DNA of 35,473 nt from Tissierellia bacterium (GTDB lineage: Bacteria > Bacillota > Clostridia > Tissierellales > Peptoniphilaceae): contig JAAYFG010000044.1 in the NCBI GenBank assembly GCA_012728335.1, forward strand, positions 1 to 35,473, written 5' to 3'. The number at the start of each line of letters is the position of its first letter. Position 1 is the first letter of the stretch. A model generated the notes under the pieces. The model did not search any database. It saw only the letters and a list, made by a program, of their open reading frames with translations, and was not told the origin of the DNA. Shown in pieces: positions 24,278 through 33,045 of this stretch. The translations under genes were made by a program, and so were the position numbers.

Positions 24278-24305
24278 ATTGTATCATTATTCTATATCTT
24301 GTCAA
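24278..24305 (-). promoter_or_regulatory. promoter of the ribU unit
   Basis: Minus strand consensus TTGACA (24305-24300), 16 nt, then TACAAT (24283-24278) with an extended TGA before it. The predicted start near 24271 is about 5 nt before the FMN aptamer. Confidence 0.75.
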
Positions 24306-24324
24306 TATAAAATTAACAATTAAT

Positions 24325-25092
24325 TTATATTGCTGTCCAACCACCGTCAACTAATAATAATTGACCGTTGATATGAGAAGATGCGTCTGATGCGAATAAT
24401 AGCAATGCGCCATTAAGTTCGCCGTCTCTACCAGTTCTTCCCATTGGGCTATAAGCATCTAACCATAGTTGCACATTAGGATCGCTAAGTCCCGCTTCTG
24501 TCATTTCACTTGGGAAATATCCAGGTCCTATGGCATTTACTGTAATTCCTTTTTTTGCCCAATCTACAGCTAAACTCTTAGTAAGCATTTTGATTCCGCC
24601 TTTTGTAGTTGCATATCCTGTTACTGCAACATCTAGTCTAGCAACTTCACTGTGAATTGAACCAATGTTAATTATCTTACCATATCCACGTTTAATCATG
24701 CCTTTACCAACTTCTCTTGCAAAGAAGAAAGGAGCGTTTAGGTTGATATCTACAATCTTCTTCCAGTCTTCATTGGAAATGTCTTCTGAAGGTCCACCAA
24801 TTGCAAAACCAGCGTTATTTACTAAAATGTCTATCTTTCCATAATGTTCTTCTACATCTTTTACTGCATCTTCGATTTGCTTTACGTCTAATACATCACA
24901 TACTACATAGTGACATTTAACTCCAATTGCCTCAATTTCGTCTTTTACTGCTTTAAGTCTGTCTTCTCTACGAGCTAGTATTGCGATGTCTGCACCATTC
25001 TCTGCTAGTACTTTTGCAAATTGTACTCCAAGTCCTGACGATGCTCCTGTTACCAACGCTACTTTACCACTTAAATCAAATAAATTTTTCAT
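24325..25092 (-). CDS. SDR family oxidoreductase, gluconate 5-dehydrogenase-like
   Basis: Classical short-chain dehydrogenase of 255 residues. Cofactor motif TGASSGLG at 15-22, NNAG at 92-95, catalytic Ser145 (NIGSIHS), Tyr160 and Lys164 (YATTK), and the C-terminal HINGQLLLVDGG. The start DLSGKVALVTGASSGLGVQF and the GPGYFPSEMT region resemble gluconate 5-dehydrogenase/2-deoxygluconate dehydrogenase-type SDRs, but substrate assignment in this family is unreliable. It has its own extended -10 promoter; pyrC lies 73 bp upstream on the same strand. Confidence 0.88.
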   Translation of the reverse strand: MKNLFDLSGKVALVTGASSGLGVQFAKVLAENGADIAILARREDRLKAVKDEIEAIGVKCHYVVCDVLDVKQIEDAVKDVEEHYGKIDILVNNAGFAIGGPSEDISNEDWKKIVDINLNAPFFFAREVGKGMIKRGYGKIINIGSIHSEVARLDVAVTGYATTKGGIKMLTKSLAVDWAKKGITVNAIGPGYFPSEMTEAGLSDPNVQLWLDAYSPMGRTGRDGELNGALLLFASDASSHINGQLLLVDGGWTAI

Positions 25093-25135
25093 GACCTACC
25101 TTCTTTCTAAAATCTCGAGCAATGTTCTTGTTATT

Positions 25136-25144
25136 ATTATATCA
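25136..25144 (-). promoter_or_regulatory. extended -10 promoter of the SDR gene
   Basis: The minus strand reads TGATATAAT with no clear -35, about 45 nt before the SDR start, between pyrC and the SDR gene. Confidence 0.45.
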
Positions 25145-25165
25145 CACAATTAGAATAAATGTAGT

Positions 25166-26413
25166 TTATTTGTTAAAAAAATCTCTATATGCTATATTTC
25201 CGTTTGAAATAGTGTATTTCACTTTACCTTTTAGTTCTTCTCCTATAAAAGGAGAATTATTTGACTTTGATGCAAAATCATTTACAATCCACTTTTCATC
25301 TACATCAAAAATAACCAAATCCGCTCTGTGATGTTCTCTAATTACACCTCTATCTATATTGTAAAGCTTTGCAGGATTGACTGTAAGTTTTTCTATTATT
25401 TCCATTAGCGATAGATGTCCAGGGGAATAAAGATTGGTTATGGCAAGTCCTAACGCAGTTTCCAGTCCTATTATTCCACTTGGCGCAGAGAACAGTTCTT
25501 TTTCTTTCTCAGCTTTTGTATGAGGGGCATGATCTGTCGCTATCATGTCAATAGTTCCGTCTTTCAATCCTTTAATTATTTCGTCTAAATCATCTTTCGT
25601 TCTTAGCGGAGGATTCATCTTTCCTAATGTTCCCTTACTCTCTAATATATCTTCCGTTAAACTAAAATGATGTGGAGTCACTTCAGCGTATATATTGTCA
25701 CATTTAGTTTTAATCCAACGTAAAAACTCAATTGATTCACCAGAGCTTAAATGCTGAACATTTAGTTTTGCCCCCGTATGAAGTGCAATCATACTATCTC
25801 GTGCAATCATCGTATCCTCTGCCACAGACGGAGAGTACTTATTAACGCCGTTTTTATCTATTAAATTAGGATCTTCTTCATGTAAACTAATTACTGTGTT
25901 TAGTTTTTTCGCCTGAATCATAGCTTCTTTCAAAATACCTGCATTCATTATTGGAATTCCATCGTCAGAAAATCCTGCTGCTCCTGCTTTTAAAAGACCT
26001 TCAAAATCAGTTAATTCTTCTCCCTTTAAACCTTTAGTAATAGTTGCTACTTGAAGCACTTCAATATCTGCATCTTTTGCCTTATCCAGTATGTATTTCA
26101 ATGTCTCAACATTATCCACTATTGGTTTAGTATTTGCCATAGCCACGACGGTAGTATATCCACCTCTTGCTGCAGACTTCGCCCCAGAAAGAATATCCTC
26201 TTTTTCAGGAAAGCCTGGATCCCTAAAATGAACATGCACATCTATAAAACCTGGTGCTACTACCATCCCTTTAGCATCTATAAATTCATATTCAGGTTTG
26301 ATTTCTATTTCTTTTTCAATACTAACAATATTTTCTCTATCAATTAATATATCCAATACTTCGTCTTTTTTCGACAATGGGTCGATAACTCGTCCACCTT
26401 TTATTAAAATCAT
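25166..26413 (-). CDS. pyrC: dihydroorotase
   Basis: Third step of pyrimidine synthesis: carbamoyl-aspartate to dihydroorotate. This is a type I (PyrC/PyrX-like) cyclic amidohydrolase of 415 residues. Metal and active-site motifs: FIDVHVHFRDPGFPEKEDIL (HxH at 60-62), MANTKPIVD, AGFSDDGIPI (Asp150/151 at the bridging position), SLHEED (His178), VQHLSS (His221), TPHHFSLTED and ATDHAPHTK (Asp294). The intact HxH and Asp support an active enzyme rather than a PyrX. GAGGAGG precedes the ATG. It stands alone, without other pyr genes or a visible PyrR-type attenuator. Allantoinase is the main alternative but the motifs favour dihydroorotase. Confidence 0.9.
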   Translation of the reverse strand: MILIKGGRVIDPLSKKDEVLDILIDRENIVSIEKEIEIKPEYEFIDAKGMVVAPGFIDVHVHFRDPGFPEKEDILSGAKSAARGGYTTVVAMANTKPIVDNVETLKYILDKAKDADIEVLQVATITKGLKGEELTDFEGLLKAGAAGFSDDGIPIMNAGILKEAMIQAKKLNTVISLHEEDPNLIDKNGVNKYSPSVAEDTMIARDSMIALHTGAKLNVQHLSSGESIEFLRWIKTKCDNIYAEVTPHHFSLTEDILESKGTLGKMNPPLRTKDDLDEIIKGLKDGTIDMIATDHAPHTKAEKEKELFSAPSGIIGLETALGLAITNLYSPGHLSLMEIIEKLTVNPAKLYNIDRGVIREHHRADLVIFDVDEKWIVNDFASKSNNSPFIGEELKGKVKYTISNGNIAYRDFFNK

Positions 26414-26576
26414 ATCTCTGCCTCCTCATAATATTTATATTATCTCACTATTCTAATTACCCTAAGATGTCAATATTAAATATTTATTTTACTTTTGTAC
26501 TAAAATCAAACTCACGCTCTACTAATAGACTATATTGTTAAATTATTATATAATACAAAAGAAAAGGAGTGATATT

Positions 26577-27263
26577 ATGAATTACGAAATTATTGGAGAA
26601 AACCTCCCAGTTTTAGTTTGCCATCTTCAAGAGGGTGAAACTATGATTTCAGAAGGAGGAGGTATGAGTTGGATGTCTCCTAATATGAAAATGGACACGA
26701 CTTCTAGTGGTGGTTTAGGCAAGGCATTTGGTAGAATGTTCGCAGGAGAAAAAATGTTCCAAAACACTTATACTGCAATCAATGGCAAAGGTATGATTGC
26801 TTTTTCATCAAGTTTGCCAGGAAGCATAAGAGTATTTGAAATTTCTCCAGGTAATGATATTATTGCTCAAAAGAGATCTTTTCTTGCTTCTGAGTCAGGT
26901 GTTGAGCTTTCCGTATTCTTTAATCATAAAATAGCTGGCTCTATATTTGGAGGAGAAGGATTTATAATGCAAAGACTTTCTGGAAATGGTCTTGCGTTTA
27001 TAGAGATAGATGGGTATGCAGTAGAGTACACATTGGAAGCAGGACAAGAAATAATAATAGATACCGGACACTTGGCAGCAATGGATTCCACTTGCTCAAT
27101 CGACATAATCACGGTACCGGGGATTAAAAATAAATTTTTAGGCGGAGAAGGGTTTTTCAATACTAAGATAACTGGACCTGGTAGAGTTATACTGCAATCT
27201 ATGACTGTGAATAATTTGGCTGGAATAATAGGATCAGTAATTGGAACTGGAGGAGGTCATTAA
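26577..27263 (+). CDS. AIM24 / TIGR00266 family protein
   Basis: A 228-residue protein of a widespread, poorly understood family (AIM24/DUF124 double beta-helix-like fold); the molecular role is unknown. Seen: QEGETMISEGGGMSWMSPNM near the start, FSSSLPGSIRVFEI, GSIFGGEGFIMQRLSGNGLA, and a glycine-rich end. The ATG at 26577 follows AAAAGGAGTGATATT; an ATG 42 bp earlier has no ribosome site. The 163-bp divergent gap from pyrC contains a TATAAT near 26549 but no convincing -35. The next gene starts 1 bp after its stop. Confidence 0.9.
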   Translation: MNYEIIGENLPVLVCHLQEGETMISEGGGMSWMSPNMKMDTTSSGGLGKAFGRMFAGEKMFQNTYTAINGKGMIAFSSSLPGSIRVFEISPGNDIIAQKRSFLASESGVELSVFFNHKIAGSIFGGEGFIMQRLSGNGLAFIEIDGYAVEYTLEAGQEIIIDTGHLAAMDSTCSIDIITVPGIKNKFLGGEGFFNTKITGPGRVILQSMTVNNLAGIIGSVIGTGGGH

Positions 27264-27264
27264 T

Positions 27265-28062
27265 ATGCTAGAGGGTGGATATCGTTCAGATGATAATTTG
27301 ACTAGAGTAGAAACTATCTACGATAATTTTGACGAAGATATGAGACTAAAAAGCAATGTTGGTAAATTGGAATTTATAACTACCATAAAATACATTGAAG
27401 ACCATCTTAAAAAAGGTGATAAAATACTTGACTTAGGTGCCGGCACAGGAGCATATAGTCTTTACTTTGCAAATAGAGGATATGATGTAGTCGCTGTGGA
27501 ACTACTTGAAAAACACTCACAGCAGATTTCAGAAAAATACAGTGACGATAATCTAGAGGTAATTACTGATGACGCTTTAAAATTCATCAAGAATTTACCA
27601 GATAATTCCATGGACATAGTACTGTGCTTTGGACCTATTTACCACCTGATAAAACGTGAAGATAGAATGGAAATGTTAAGGGAATGTAGGAGAGTCGTAA
27701 AAGAAGATGGAAAAGTATTTATCTCCATAATCAATCACGACAATGTAATCATCGTTGAAACATTTTGTTATTCAGGTGTTAAAATGCTGGATAGAAATGA
27801 TTTGCCTAACACTAATTTCAGAATTGAAAATATACCTTTTATCTTTCATACATTGGATGAATTCGAAGAAATGTTGGAAGAATCTAATCTTAAACTTGAA
27901 AAGCAGATTGCGCAAAATGGAATTGCTGAAACTGTTTCAGAAAAGCTAAATGAATTTTCTGATGAACACTTTAGAAAATGGCTGGACTTTCATTTACATA
28001 TCTGTGAAAAACCAGAATTTCAAGGAGTTTCAAGCCACAACCTGTTCATATGTAGTAAATAA
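27265..28062 (+). CDS. class I SAM-dependent methyltransferase
   Basis: A 265-residue Rossmann-fold methyltransferase. Motif I is DKILDLGAGTGAYSLYFANR (about 46-65), with the acidic end of beta2 at VVAVELLEKH, a motif II-like DNSMDIVLCFGPIYHLI and RRVVKEDGKVFISI. The substrate is unknown. The ATG at 27265 follows GGAGGAGGT in the end of the upstream gene; an earlier ATG (27241) would overlap that site. It is tightly coupled to the AIM24 gene (1-bp gap) and ends in a strong terminator. Confidence 0.88.
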   Translation: MLEGGYRSDDNLTRVETIYDNFDEDMRLKSNVGKLEFITTIKYIEDHLKKGDKILDLGAGTGAYSLYFANRGYDVVAVELLEKHSQQISEKYSDDNLEVITDDALKFIKNLPDNSMDIVLCFGPIYHLIKREDRMEMLRECRRVVKEDGKVFISIINHDNVIIVETFCYSGVKMLDRNDLPNTNFRIENIPFIFHTLDEFEEMLEESNLKLEKQIAQNGIAETVSEKLNEFSDEHFRKWLDFHLHICEKPEFQGVSSHNLFICSK

Positions 28063-28066
28063 TATA

Positions 28067-28101
28067 AAAGACAAGTTTGTATAAAGTCCAAACTTGTCTT
28101 T
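28067..28101. terminator. bidirectional terminator after the methyltransferase gene
   Basis: A perfect 13-bp stem AAAGACAAGTTTG (28067-28079)/CAAACTTGTCTTT (28089-28101) with a 9-nt loop. It can serve both the methyltransferase and the convergent ABC transporter genes. Confidence 0.8.
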
Positions 28102-28193
28102 CTTTATATGATTTATTCTCATTGATTTACTGTATTTAGCTAATAAATTGCTATAAACTCATCCGCCTTTTCTACTATTATCATTGATTCGTA

Positions 28194-28925
28194 TCAATCA
28201 TTTGATAGATTGCCTTTTTTATATGATACTACAAAAATCGCAATCAATACTACAATATTTACACCTATTATGATAAATCTTTCAGCAGTAAAATTCTCAA
28301 TAGATAAGTCATTTATCAAGTAGTTTACTTGTTGAGTATAAAAGTATCGAGCAAACTTTTCCACATTGGTGTTAAATGTTGCAATCATTGGAAGAAATGC
28401 AGAAACCATCGCTATGGGAAGTCCAACTGCCGTTGCAGACATTTGATTTTTTGTAAGCATTCCAACTGCTACTCCAAGTAGTGAAGTTGTAACTATTGCA
28501 ATGAACATTATAACCATAAAACGCATAAATTCTGCTGAATTATATCCATTTAACACGCCAAATACTGAAGCCCCTGCCATGCATAGTACTACGCAGTATG
28601 ATCCAACCCCTAGTAAATATTGCCAAGGTTTAACATTTGACATAATAAGTGCTTTTAAAGTGTATTGTTCTTTTTCTTCTCCAATAATTGACGACATTAC
28701 CATCATTGGGACAAAGCCTGCATACATAGTTGCAAACATGGTAGAGAAGTACCTTGGTTCTATATCTGGGCTACTTTTTGCTATGGTTTCAGTCAGTAGT
28801 ATTGCCATTATTGGAAACAGCATAAATTGAATAAATACTGCCTTGTTCTTAAAAGTATCCTTTAATTGCTTAGTAAGCACCGCATATAAGGGTCTTGGTT
28901 TTATTGCCATTCCACTATTTATCAT
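28194..28925 (-). CDS. ABC-2 type transporter permease
   Basis: Membrane subunit of an ABC exporter, 243 residues, six predicted helices. Typical ABC-2 features: a first helix FIQFMLFPIMAILLTETIAK, a long loop, then MMVMSSIIGEEKEQYTLKAL with the conserved EkE..tl coupling segment before the second core helices. Its ATG overlaps the ATPase stop by 4 bp (ATGA), with GGGAGGG upstream. The substrate is unknown. With the ATPase, DUF3021 and LytTR genes it forms one operon. Confidence 0.88.
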   Translation of the reverse strand: MINSGMAIKPRPLYAVLTKQLKDTFKNKAVFIQFMLFPIMAILLTETIAKSSPDIEPRYFSTMFATMYAGFVPMMVMSSIIGEEKEQYTLKALIMSNVKPWQYLLGVGSYCVVLCMAGASVFGVLNGYNSAEFMRFMVIMFIAIVTTSLLGVAVGMLTKNQMSATAVGLPIAMVSAFLPMIATFNTNVEKFARYFYTQQVNYLINDLSIENFTAERFIIIGVNIVVLIAIFVVSYKKGNLSND

Positions 28926-29770
28926 GATAACGCCCTCCCTGTTAATTCTATAAATACATTTTCTAAATTTGGTTCATTTGAATGAATAGTCTCCACTTCT
29001 CCATCCTTTAAGTAATTACACAGTATATCTGCCATTTCAGGTATATTGTTTATCTCTACATTGTCTCCGTTTTTAAGTCTTATTTCTATTGAATTCTTCT
29101 TATTGTACTTTAAGCAAAGTTTCTTTGGTTCGTCACATTCGACAATATTCCCATTATCTAGTAGTGCCACTATATCACAAAGTTTTGATGCTTCTTCCAT
29201 ATTATGAGTAGTCAAAAATATAGTACATCCTCTGTCTCTCTGTTCAAAAATCAGTTCATGAATGCTTCTAACAGTTGATGGATCCAGTCCACTTGTCGGT
29301 TCATCTAGAAATAACACCATAGGTTTATTTAGTATTGCTCTTGCAAAAACCAGTCTCTGAAGCATTCCCTTACTTAATTTTTCAGCACTTACTTTCAGCG
29401 AATCACCTAGTCCAACCCTATCAAGTATCGGTTTTATTTCATTCTTATCTATTCCATATATATCTGCAAATATCTTCATATTGTCGTAAATAGACAGCCT
29501 TCTATATATTCCACTTTCATCTAATACAGTCCCTATTTTTTTGTATTCATCTGAGGTCAAACTATTTGAAGGTACTCCAAACAAATTTGCACTTCCCCCA
29601 TTTCCCTTTAATTGTCCAGTAAGAATTTTTATAATCGTGGTCTTACCTGCTCCAGACGGTCCTAGTAGTCCAAATATCTCTCCTCTTTCAACAGAGAAAT
29701 TTACATCTTCTAAGGCAAGTTTCCCCTTAAATTCCTTCTTTATATTATTCATCTCAATCATAATAGTCAT
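28922..29770 (-). CDS. ABC transporter ATP-binding protein
   Basis: ATPase of the ABC-2 exporter, 282 residues. Walker A is GPSGAGKTT, the signature reads LSKGMLQRL, and Walker B with following residues is MVLFLDEPTSGLDP; the H-loop is in FLTTHNMEEASKL. The C-terminal extension (about 220-282) is like those of drug and lantibiotic exporters. The ATG at 29770 follows GAGGAG at 9 nt; an upstream ATG at 29824 would run into the DUF3021 gene and has no support. The 3' end overlaps the permease gene. Confidence 0.92.
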   Translation of the reverse strand: MTIMIEMNNIKKEFKGKLALEDVNFSVERGEIFGLLGPSGAGKTTIIKILTGQLKGNGGSANLFGVPSNSLTSDEYKKIGTVLDESGIYRRLSIYDNMKIFADIYGIDKNEIKPILDRVGLGDSLKVSAEKLSKGMLQRLVFARAILNKPMVLFLDEPTSGLDPSTVRSIHELIFEQRDRGCTIFLTTHNMEEASKLCDIVALLDNGNIVECDEPKKLCLKYNKKNSIEIRLKNGDNVEINNIPEMADILCNYLKDGEVETIHSNEPNLENVFIELTGRALS

Positions 29771-29786
29771 TTTTATTGTCTCCTCT

Positions 29787-30272
29787 CTAGCTAACTTTGA
29801 TCCCTTTTTGTTTTTTATACTCATCTAATTTGTCATTTAGGTCTTTTTCATCTTTCTTATTCTTCATAACTACCAATATACTTATAGTTGCACAGATTAA
29901 AAAACACACGATATACATAATCCATATTTTAAAATCGTCCTTTGGTAGCCAACCAAATAATGCACTCATACTTCCTGCGCTTATTCCTACTATAAATAAA
30001 GTTATTACTGTCTTCCAAAGCAATAGCATATTTTTGAAAATCAAATCAGAAGTAAGTAATTCAGATAGTAGCGTACTTACCACAGCTATTAAAAGTGCTT
30101 GAAATAAAGTGATGTATTCAATTCCAACGGATCCAAGTGAAAATAGTGTAGAAATTTCTTTAGCATCATTTCCAACTATTGGTCCAACCACCATAAGTAC
30201 CAACACTACGATTACAAAATCAATCAATATTTGATTCAATATTTTCATTATCTTTATTTTTCCATCTTTCAT
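29787..30272 (-). CDS. DUF3021 family membrane protein
   Basis: A 161-residue protein with four hydrophobic segments (about 10-30, 50-68, 83-105, 115-135) and a charged Lys/Asp-rich tail, matching the DUF3021 layout. Two ATGs compete: 30278, overlapping the LytTR stop as ATGA but only 1 nt from AGGAG, and 30272 at 7 nt; the latter is chosen. DUF3021 genes often sit next to LytTR regulators, and membrane partners of LytTR proteins are known to inhibit them in streptococci (HdrM/BrsM type). Whether this one does so is inference. Confidence 0.85.
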   Translation of the reverse strand: MKDGKIKIMKILNQILIDFVIVVLVLMVVGPIVGNDAKEISTLFSLGSVGIEYITLFQALLIAVVSTLLSELLTSDLIFKNMLLLWKTVITLFIVGISAGSMSALFGWLPKDDFKIWIMYIVCFLICATISILVVMKNKKDEKDLNDKLDEYKKQKGIKVS

Positions 30273-30274
30273 TT

Positions 30275-30712
30275 TCATACTCCTAATCTATTCTTAATAT
30301 TTATTGCATATTGACGAGAAACTGTCAGTTTTTCGCCATTATATAAACTGACAATAAGTCTTCCACCTAAGTCAGTCTTAAGTGATTTTATATGCCTTAG
30401 ACTTACTATACTTGACTTACTGGCTCTGAAAAAGTCATGACTGCTTAACATTTCTTCTAGTTCATAAAGTTTAAGCTGAGTTTCATATACATCTTCACTG
30501 GTGTATAGGAAAACTCGCCTATCAATCGTATCTATGTAAAGAACTTCTGAAATCTTTAGCATGAATGTATGCTCATCTTTATTTCCAGTTAACTTTTCTT
30601 CTGAGACTCTAAGCGTGGCTATTAGTCTTTCTATTTCATCAGTCATATTTCTGCAGTTAATTATGACTTCATCTTCTTTTAAATCAGGATCAATATTTAT
30701 ACGTATTTTCAA
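30275..30712 (-). CDS. LytTR family DNA-binding regulator
   Basis: A 145-residue stand-alone regulator without a receiver domain. The N-terminal MKIRINIDPDLKEDEVIINC and the C-terminal LytTR domain (about 45-143: EVLYIDTIDRRVFLYTSEDV, then FFRASKSSIVSLRHIKSLKT and LTVSRQYAINIKNRLGV) are typical. The TTG at 30712 is 8 nt after AAGGAG and gives the family-like start; the frame is open upstream to 30889 but that would translate the promoter and the gal terminator region. It overlaps the DUF3021 gene and probably controls this operon. Confidence 0.88.
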   Translation of the reverse strand: MKIRINIDPDLKEDEVIINCRNMTDEIERLIATLRVSEEKLTGNKDEHTFMLKISEVLYIDTIDRRVFLYTSEDVYETQLKLYELEEMLSSHDFFRASKSSIVSLRHIKSLKTDLGGRLIVSLYNGEKLTVSRQYAINIKNRLGV

Positions 30713-30755
30713 ATCGCTCTCTCCTTCTAGTGTGCTTCTCCTAATGCTTAAATAC

Positions 30756-30784
30756 AGTATATATGCTATAAAACATCTATACAA
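30756..30784 (-). promoter_or_regulatory. promoter of the LytTR-DUF3021-ABC operon
   Basis: Minus strand TTGTAT (30784-30779), 17 nt, TATACT (30761-30756). The predicted start near 30749 lies about 37 nt before the TTG start of the LytTR gene. Confidence 0.5.
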
Positions 30785-30845
30785 TACCTCGTGACGTATG
30801 TTGCACATTTCCATACCTAAGTTGTATCTTTTTCCTATTAAGCGC

Positions 30846-30882
30846 AATAAAAAAGGGCAAACTATCAAAAAACAGTTTGCCC
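30846..30882 (-). terminator. terminator of the galactose operon
   Basis: Perfect 9-bp stem GGGCAAACT (30855-30863)/AGTTTGCCC (30874-30882), then a six-T run on the minus strand. It lies 11 bp after the galE stop. Confidence 0.88.
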
Positions 30883-30892
30883 AAATCATATT

Positions 30893-31879
30893 TTAATCGT
30901 CATATCCATTAGGATGATTTTTATGCCATCTCCATGCATCTTCTATAATAACTTTCAAATCATCATACTGTGGATTCCATCCTAATACGTCTTTTATCTT
31001 AGCACTTGAAGCAATTAACACTGCTGGATCTCCTGCTCGTCTAGCTTCCACTACGGCAGGAATTTCATGCCCAGTAACTTCCCTTGCAATCTCAATTACT
31101 TCCTTAACGCTAAATCCGGTTCCACTTCCTAGATTGAATATATCACTATCATTTCCACTTACTAAATGTTCGTATGCCAAATAATGAGCATCAGCTAAAT
31201 CCATTACGTGAATATAATCTCTTATAGGTGTTCCATCAGGAGTATCATAATCGTCTCCAAATATTGAAACATATTCTCTCTGACCTAGCGGAACTTGTAA
31301 TATCAACGGTATCAAATGTGTTTCAGGATTGTGCGCTTCTCCAATCTCTCCACTCTTATGTGCACCAGCTGCATTGAAATATCTAAGTGACACATATTTT
31401 ATTCCATATGCATAATCAAACCACTTCATCATCTTTTCCATAGTAAGTTTTGTTTCTCCATAAGGATTCGTAGGATTGGTAATATCAGATTCAAGTATAG
31501 GAATGTTCTTAGGTTCTCCATAAGTTGCTGCAGTTGATGAAAATACTATTTTCTTAACATCATTTTCCATCATCGTCTTTAAGAGACATAGAGTTCCGTA
31601 TACATTATTGTCGTAGTAAGTGTATGGATCAGTCATACTTACTCCAACAAGAGAATTCGCCGCGAAATGGATTACTCCTTCTATTTCATTTTCTTTAAAC
31701 ACCTTATCTAGAGAATCCATATCTCTTAAATCAATTTTATAAAATTTATCCACATCTACTGAATTTCTATATCCAGTCTGTAAATTATCTACTACTACTA
31801 TTTCTTTGCCTTTACTTTGAAGATATTTTATAGTTGCAGAGCCAATATAACCTGCTCCACCTGTTACTAATATACTCAT
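30893..31879 (-). CDS. galE: UDP-glucose 4-epimerase
   Basis: Interconverts UDP-galactose and UDP-glucose, last step of the Leloir cycle. The 328-residue extended-SDR product has the NAD motif TGGAGYIGS (6-14), the [11 protein letters not shown] active-site strand, and YxxxK at Tyr140/Lys144 (NPYGETK). The block [20 protein letters not shown] is typical of GalE. Length is normal. The start follows GGGGAGG and lies 2 bp after galK; the gene ends the gal operon at a strong terminator. Confidence 0.96.
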   Translation of the reverse strand: MSILVTGGAGYIGSATIKYLQSKGKEIVVVDNLQTGYRNSVDVDKFYKIDLRDMDSLDKVFKENEIEGVIHFAANSLVGVSMTDPYTYYDNNVYGTLCLLKTMMENDVKKIVFSSTAATYGEPKNIPILESDITNPTNPYGETKLTMEKMMKWFDYAYGIKYVSLRYFNAAGAHKSGEIGEAHNPETHLIPLILQVPLGQREYVSIFGDDYDTPDGTPIRDYIHVMDLADAHYLAYEHLVSGNDSDIFNLGSGTGFSVKEVIEIAREVTGHEIPAVVEARRAGDPAVLIASSAKIKDVLGWNPQYDDLKVIIEDAWRWHKNHPNGYDD

Positions 31880-31881
31880 TT

Positions 31882-33045
31882 TTACGCCTCCCCTAGCACT
31901 CTAGGTCCATCATCAATCTTCGAAGTGAAAAACTCTCCACTAATTCCAGTTAAGTCTTCATATAGCTTTGAAGTGCTTTCTATAAACTCTTCAATATAAT
32001 CTGATTCAACCAACGCTATTGCACATCCACCAAATCCAGCGCCTGTCATTCTAGCACCTACTGTGTAATTTGATTTCAATGCTGAACTGACTATTGAGTC
32101 AAGTTCAAATCCACTGACTTCATAAAGATCTTTAAGGGAATTATGGGACCTGTTGAGAATATCCCCTATTCTTCCAATATCATTTTCTTTCATGGCTTTT
32201 ACCATTTCATATACCCTATCATTTTCAAACACTACATGTCTGACTCTATTTCTGATTATTTCATCTTCTATTTTAGAAAGTAATTCCTCGGTATTATCGT
32301 CAACTCTTATGTCACATAAATTCTCAATTTCAATATATTTCTGCAAAATCTCAAGACCCGTTTCACATTCAGCTCTTCTCTCGTTATATTTAGAATCTTT
32401 AAGTTCTCTACGTTTGTTTGTATTCATAATAACGAAAGTGTAATCTCCAAGCTCCATAGGAATATAATTATACTCCAGTGTATGAGTATCCAATAGTATT
32501 GCATTTCCCTCTTTACCCATTCTAATGGCAAACTGATCCATTACACCACTATTTACATTTATATACTCATTTTCAGTCTTAACACCAAGTTTAATAAGTT
32601 CAACTTTAGAAATCTCATCACTATTGAAAAGATGATTCACCATTTCACCGATTAACATTTCCAGAGATGCAGAAGAAGAAAGTCCAGAACCATTTGGAAT
32701 ATTACCCCATACAATTATGTCCAGCCCCGACACTTTATGTCCCGCTTCTCTGATAAATTTAACCATGCCAACGACATAGTTCATCCAATCTCTCGATTCA
32801 TCATATTCTAAATCGTCTAAAGATATTTCGCCTTCACCATTTATATTTAGTGACTTCAGCCTCAAAAGTCCAAGTTCATTGGGTTTTGCAATACCATAAG
32901 TTCCAATTTCTATGGCAGCAGGCATTACTTTTCCACCGTTATAATCAATATGTTCACCTATTATATTAATTCTACTAGGTGCAAAAAAAATTGTTCCACC
33001 ACTTCCAAATACATTTTTGAATTCGTTTCTTAGATTATTTAACAT
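31882..33045 (-). CDS. galK: galactokinase
   Basis: Phosphorylates galactose at C1. The 387-residue GHMP kinase has the galactose signature [20 protein letters not shown] (25-44), the ATP loop [15 protein letters not shown] (116-130) and the C-terminal [15 protein letters not shown]. The usual PGRINLIGEH reads [11 protein letters not shown] here, a small deviation outside the catalytic residues. It overlaps galT by 11 bp and is followed after 2 bp by galE. Confidence 0.96.
   Translation of the reverse strand: MLNNLRNEFKNVFGSGGTIFFAPSRINIIGEHIDYNGGKVMPAAIEIGTYGIAKPNELGLLRLKSLNINGEGEISLDDLEYDESRDWMNYVVGMVKFIREAGHKVSGLDIIVWGNIPNGSGLSSSASLEMLIGEMVNHLFNSDEISKVELIKLGVKTENEYINVNSGVMDQFAIRMGKEGNAILLDTHTLEYNYIPMELGDYTFVIMNTNKRRELKDSKYNERRAECETGLEILQKYIEIENLCDIRVDDNTEELLSKIEDEIIRNRVRHVVFENDRVYEMVKAMKENDIGRIGDILNRSHNSLKDLYEVSGFELDSIVSSALKSNYTVGARMTGAGFGGCAIALVESDYIEEFIESTSKLYEDLTGISGEFFTSKIDDGPRVLGEA

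Noticed and set aside
30713..30889. N-terminal extension of the LytTR regulator by 59 residues
   Set aside because: It would cover the operon promoter and reach the galactose terminator; TTG at 30712 has ideal Shine-Dalgarno spacing and a family-like start.
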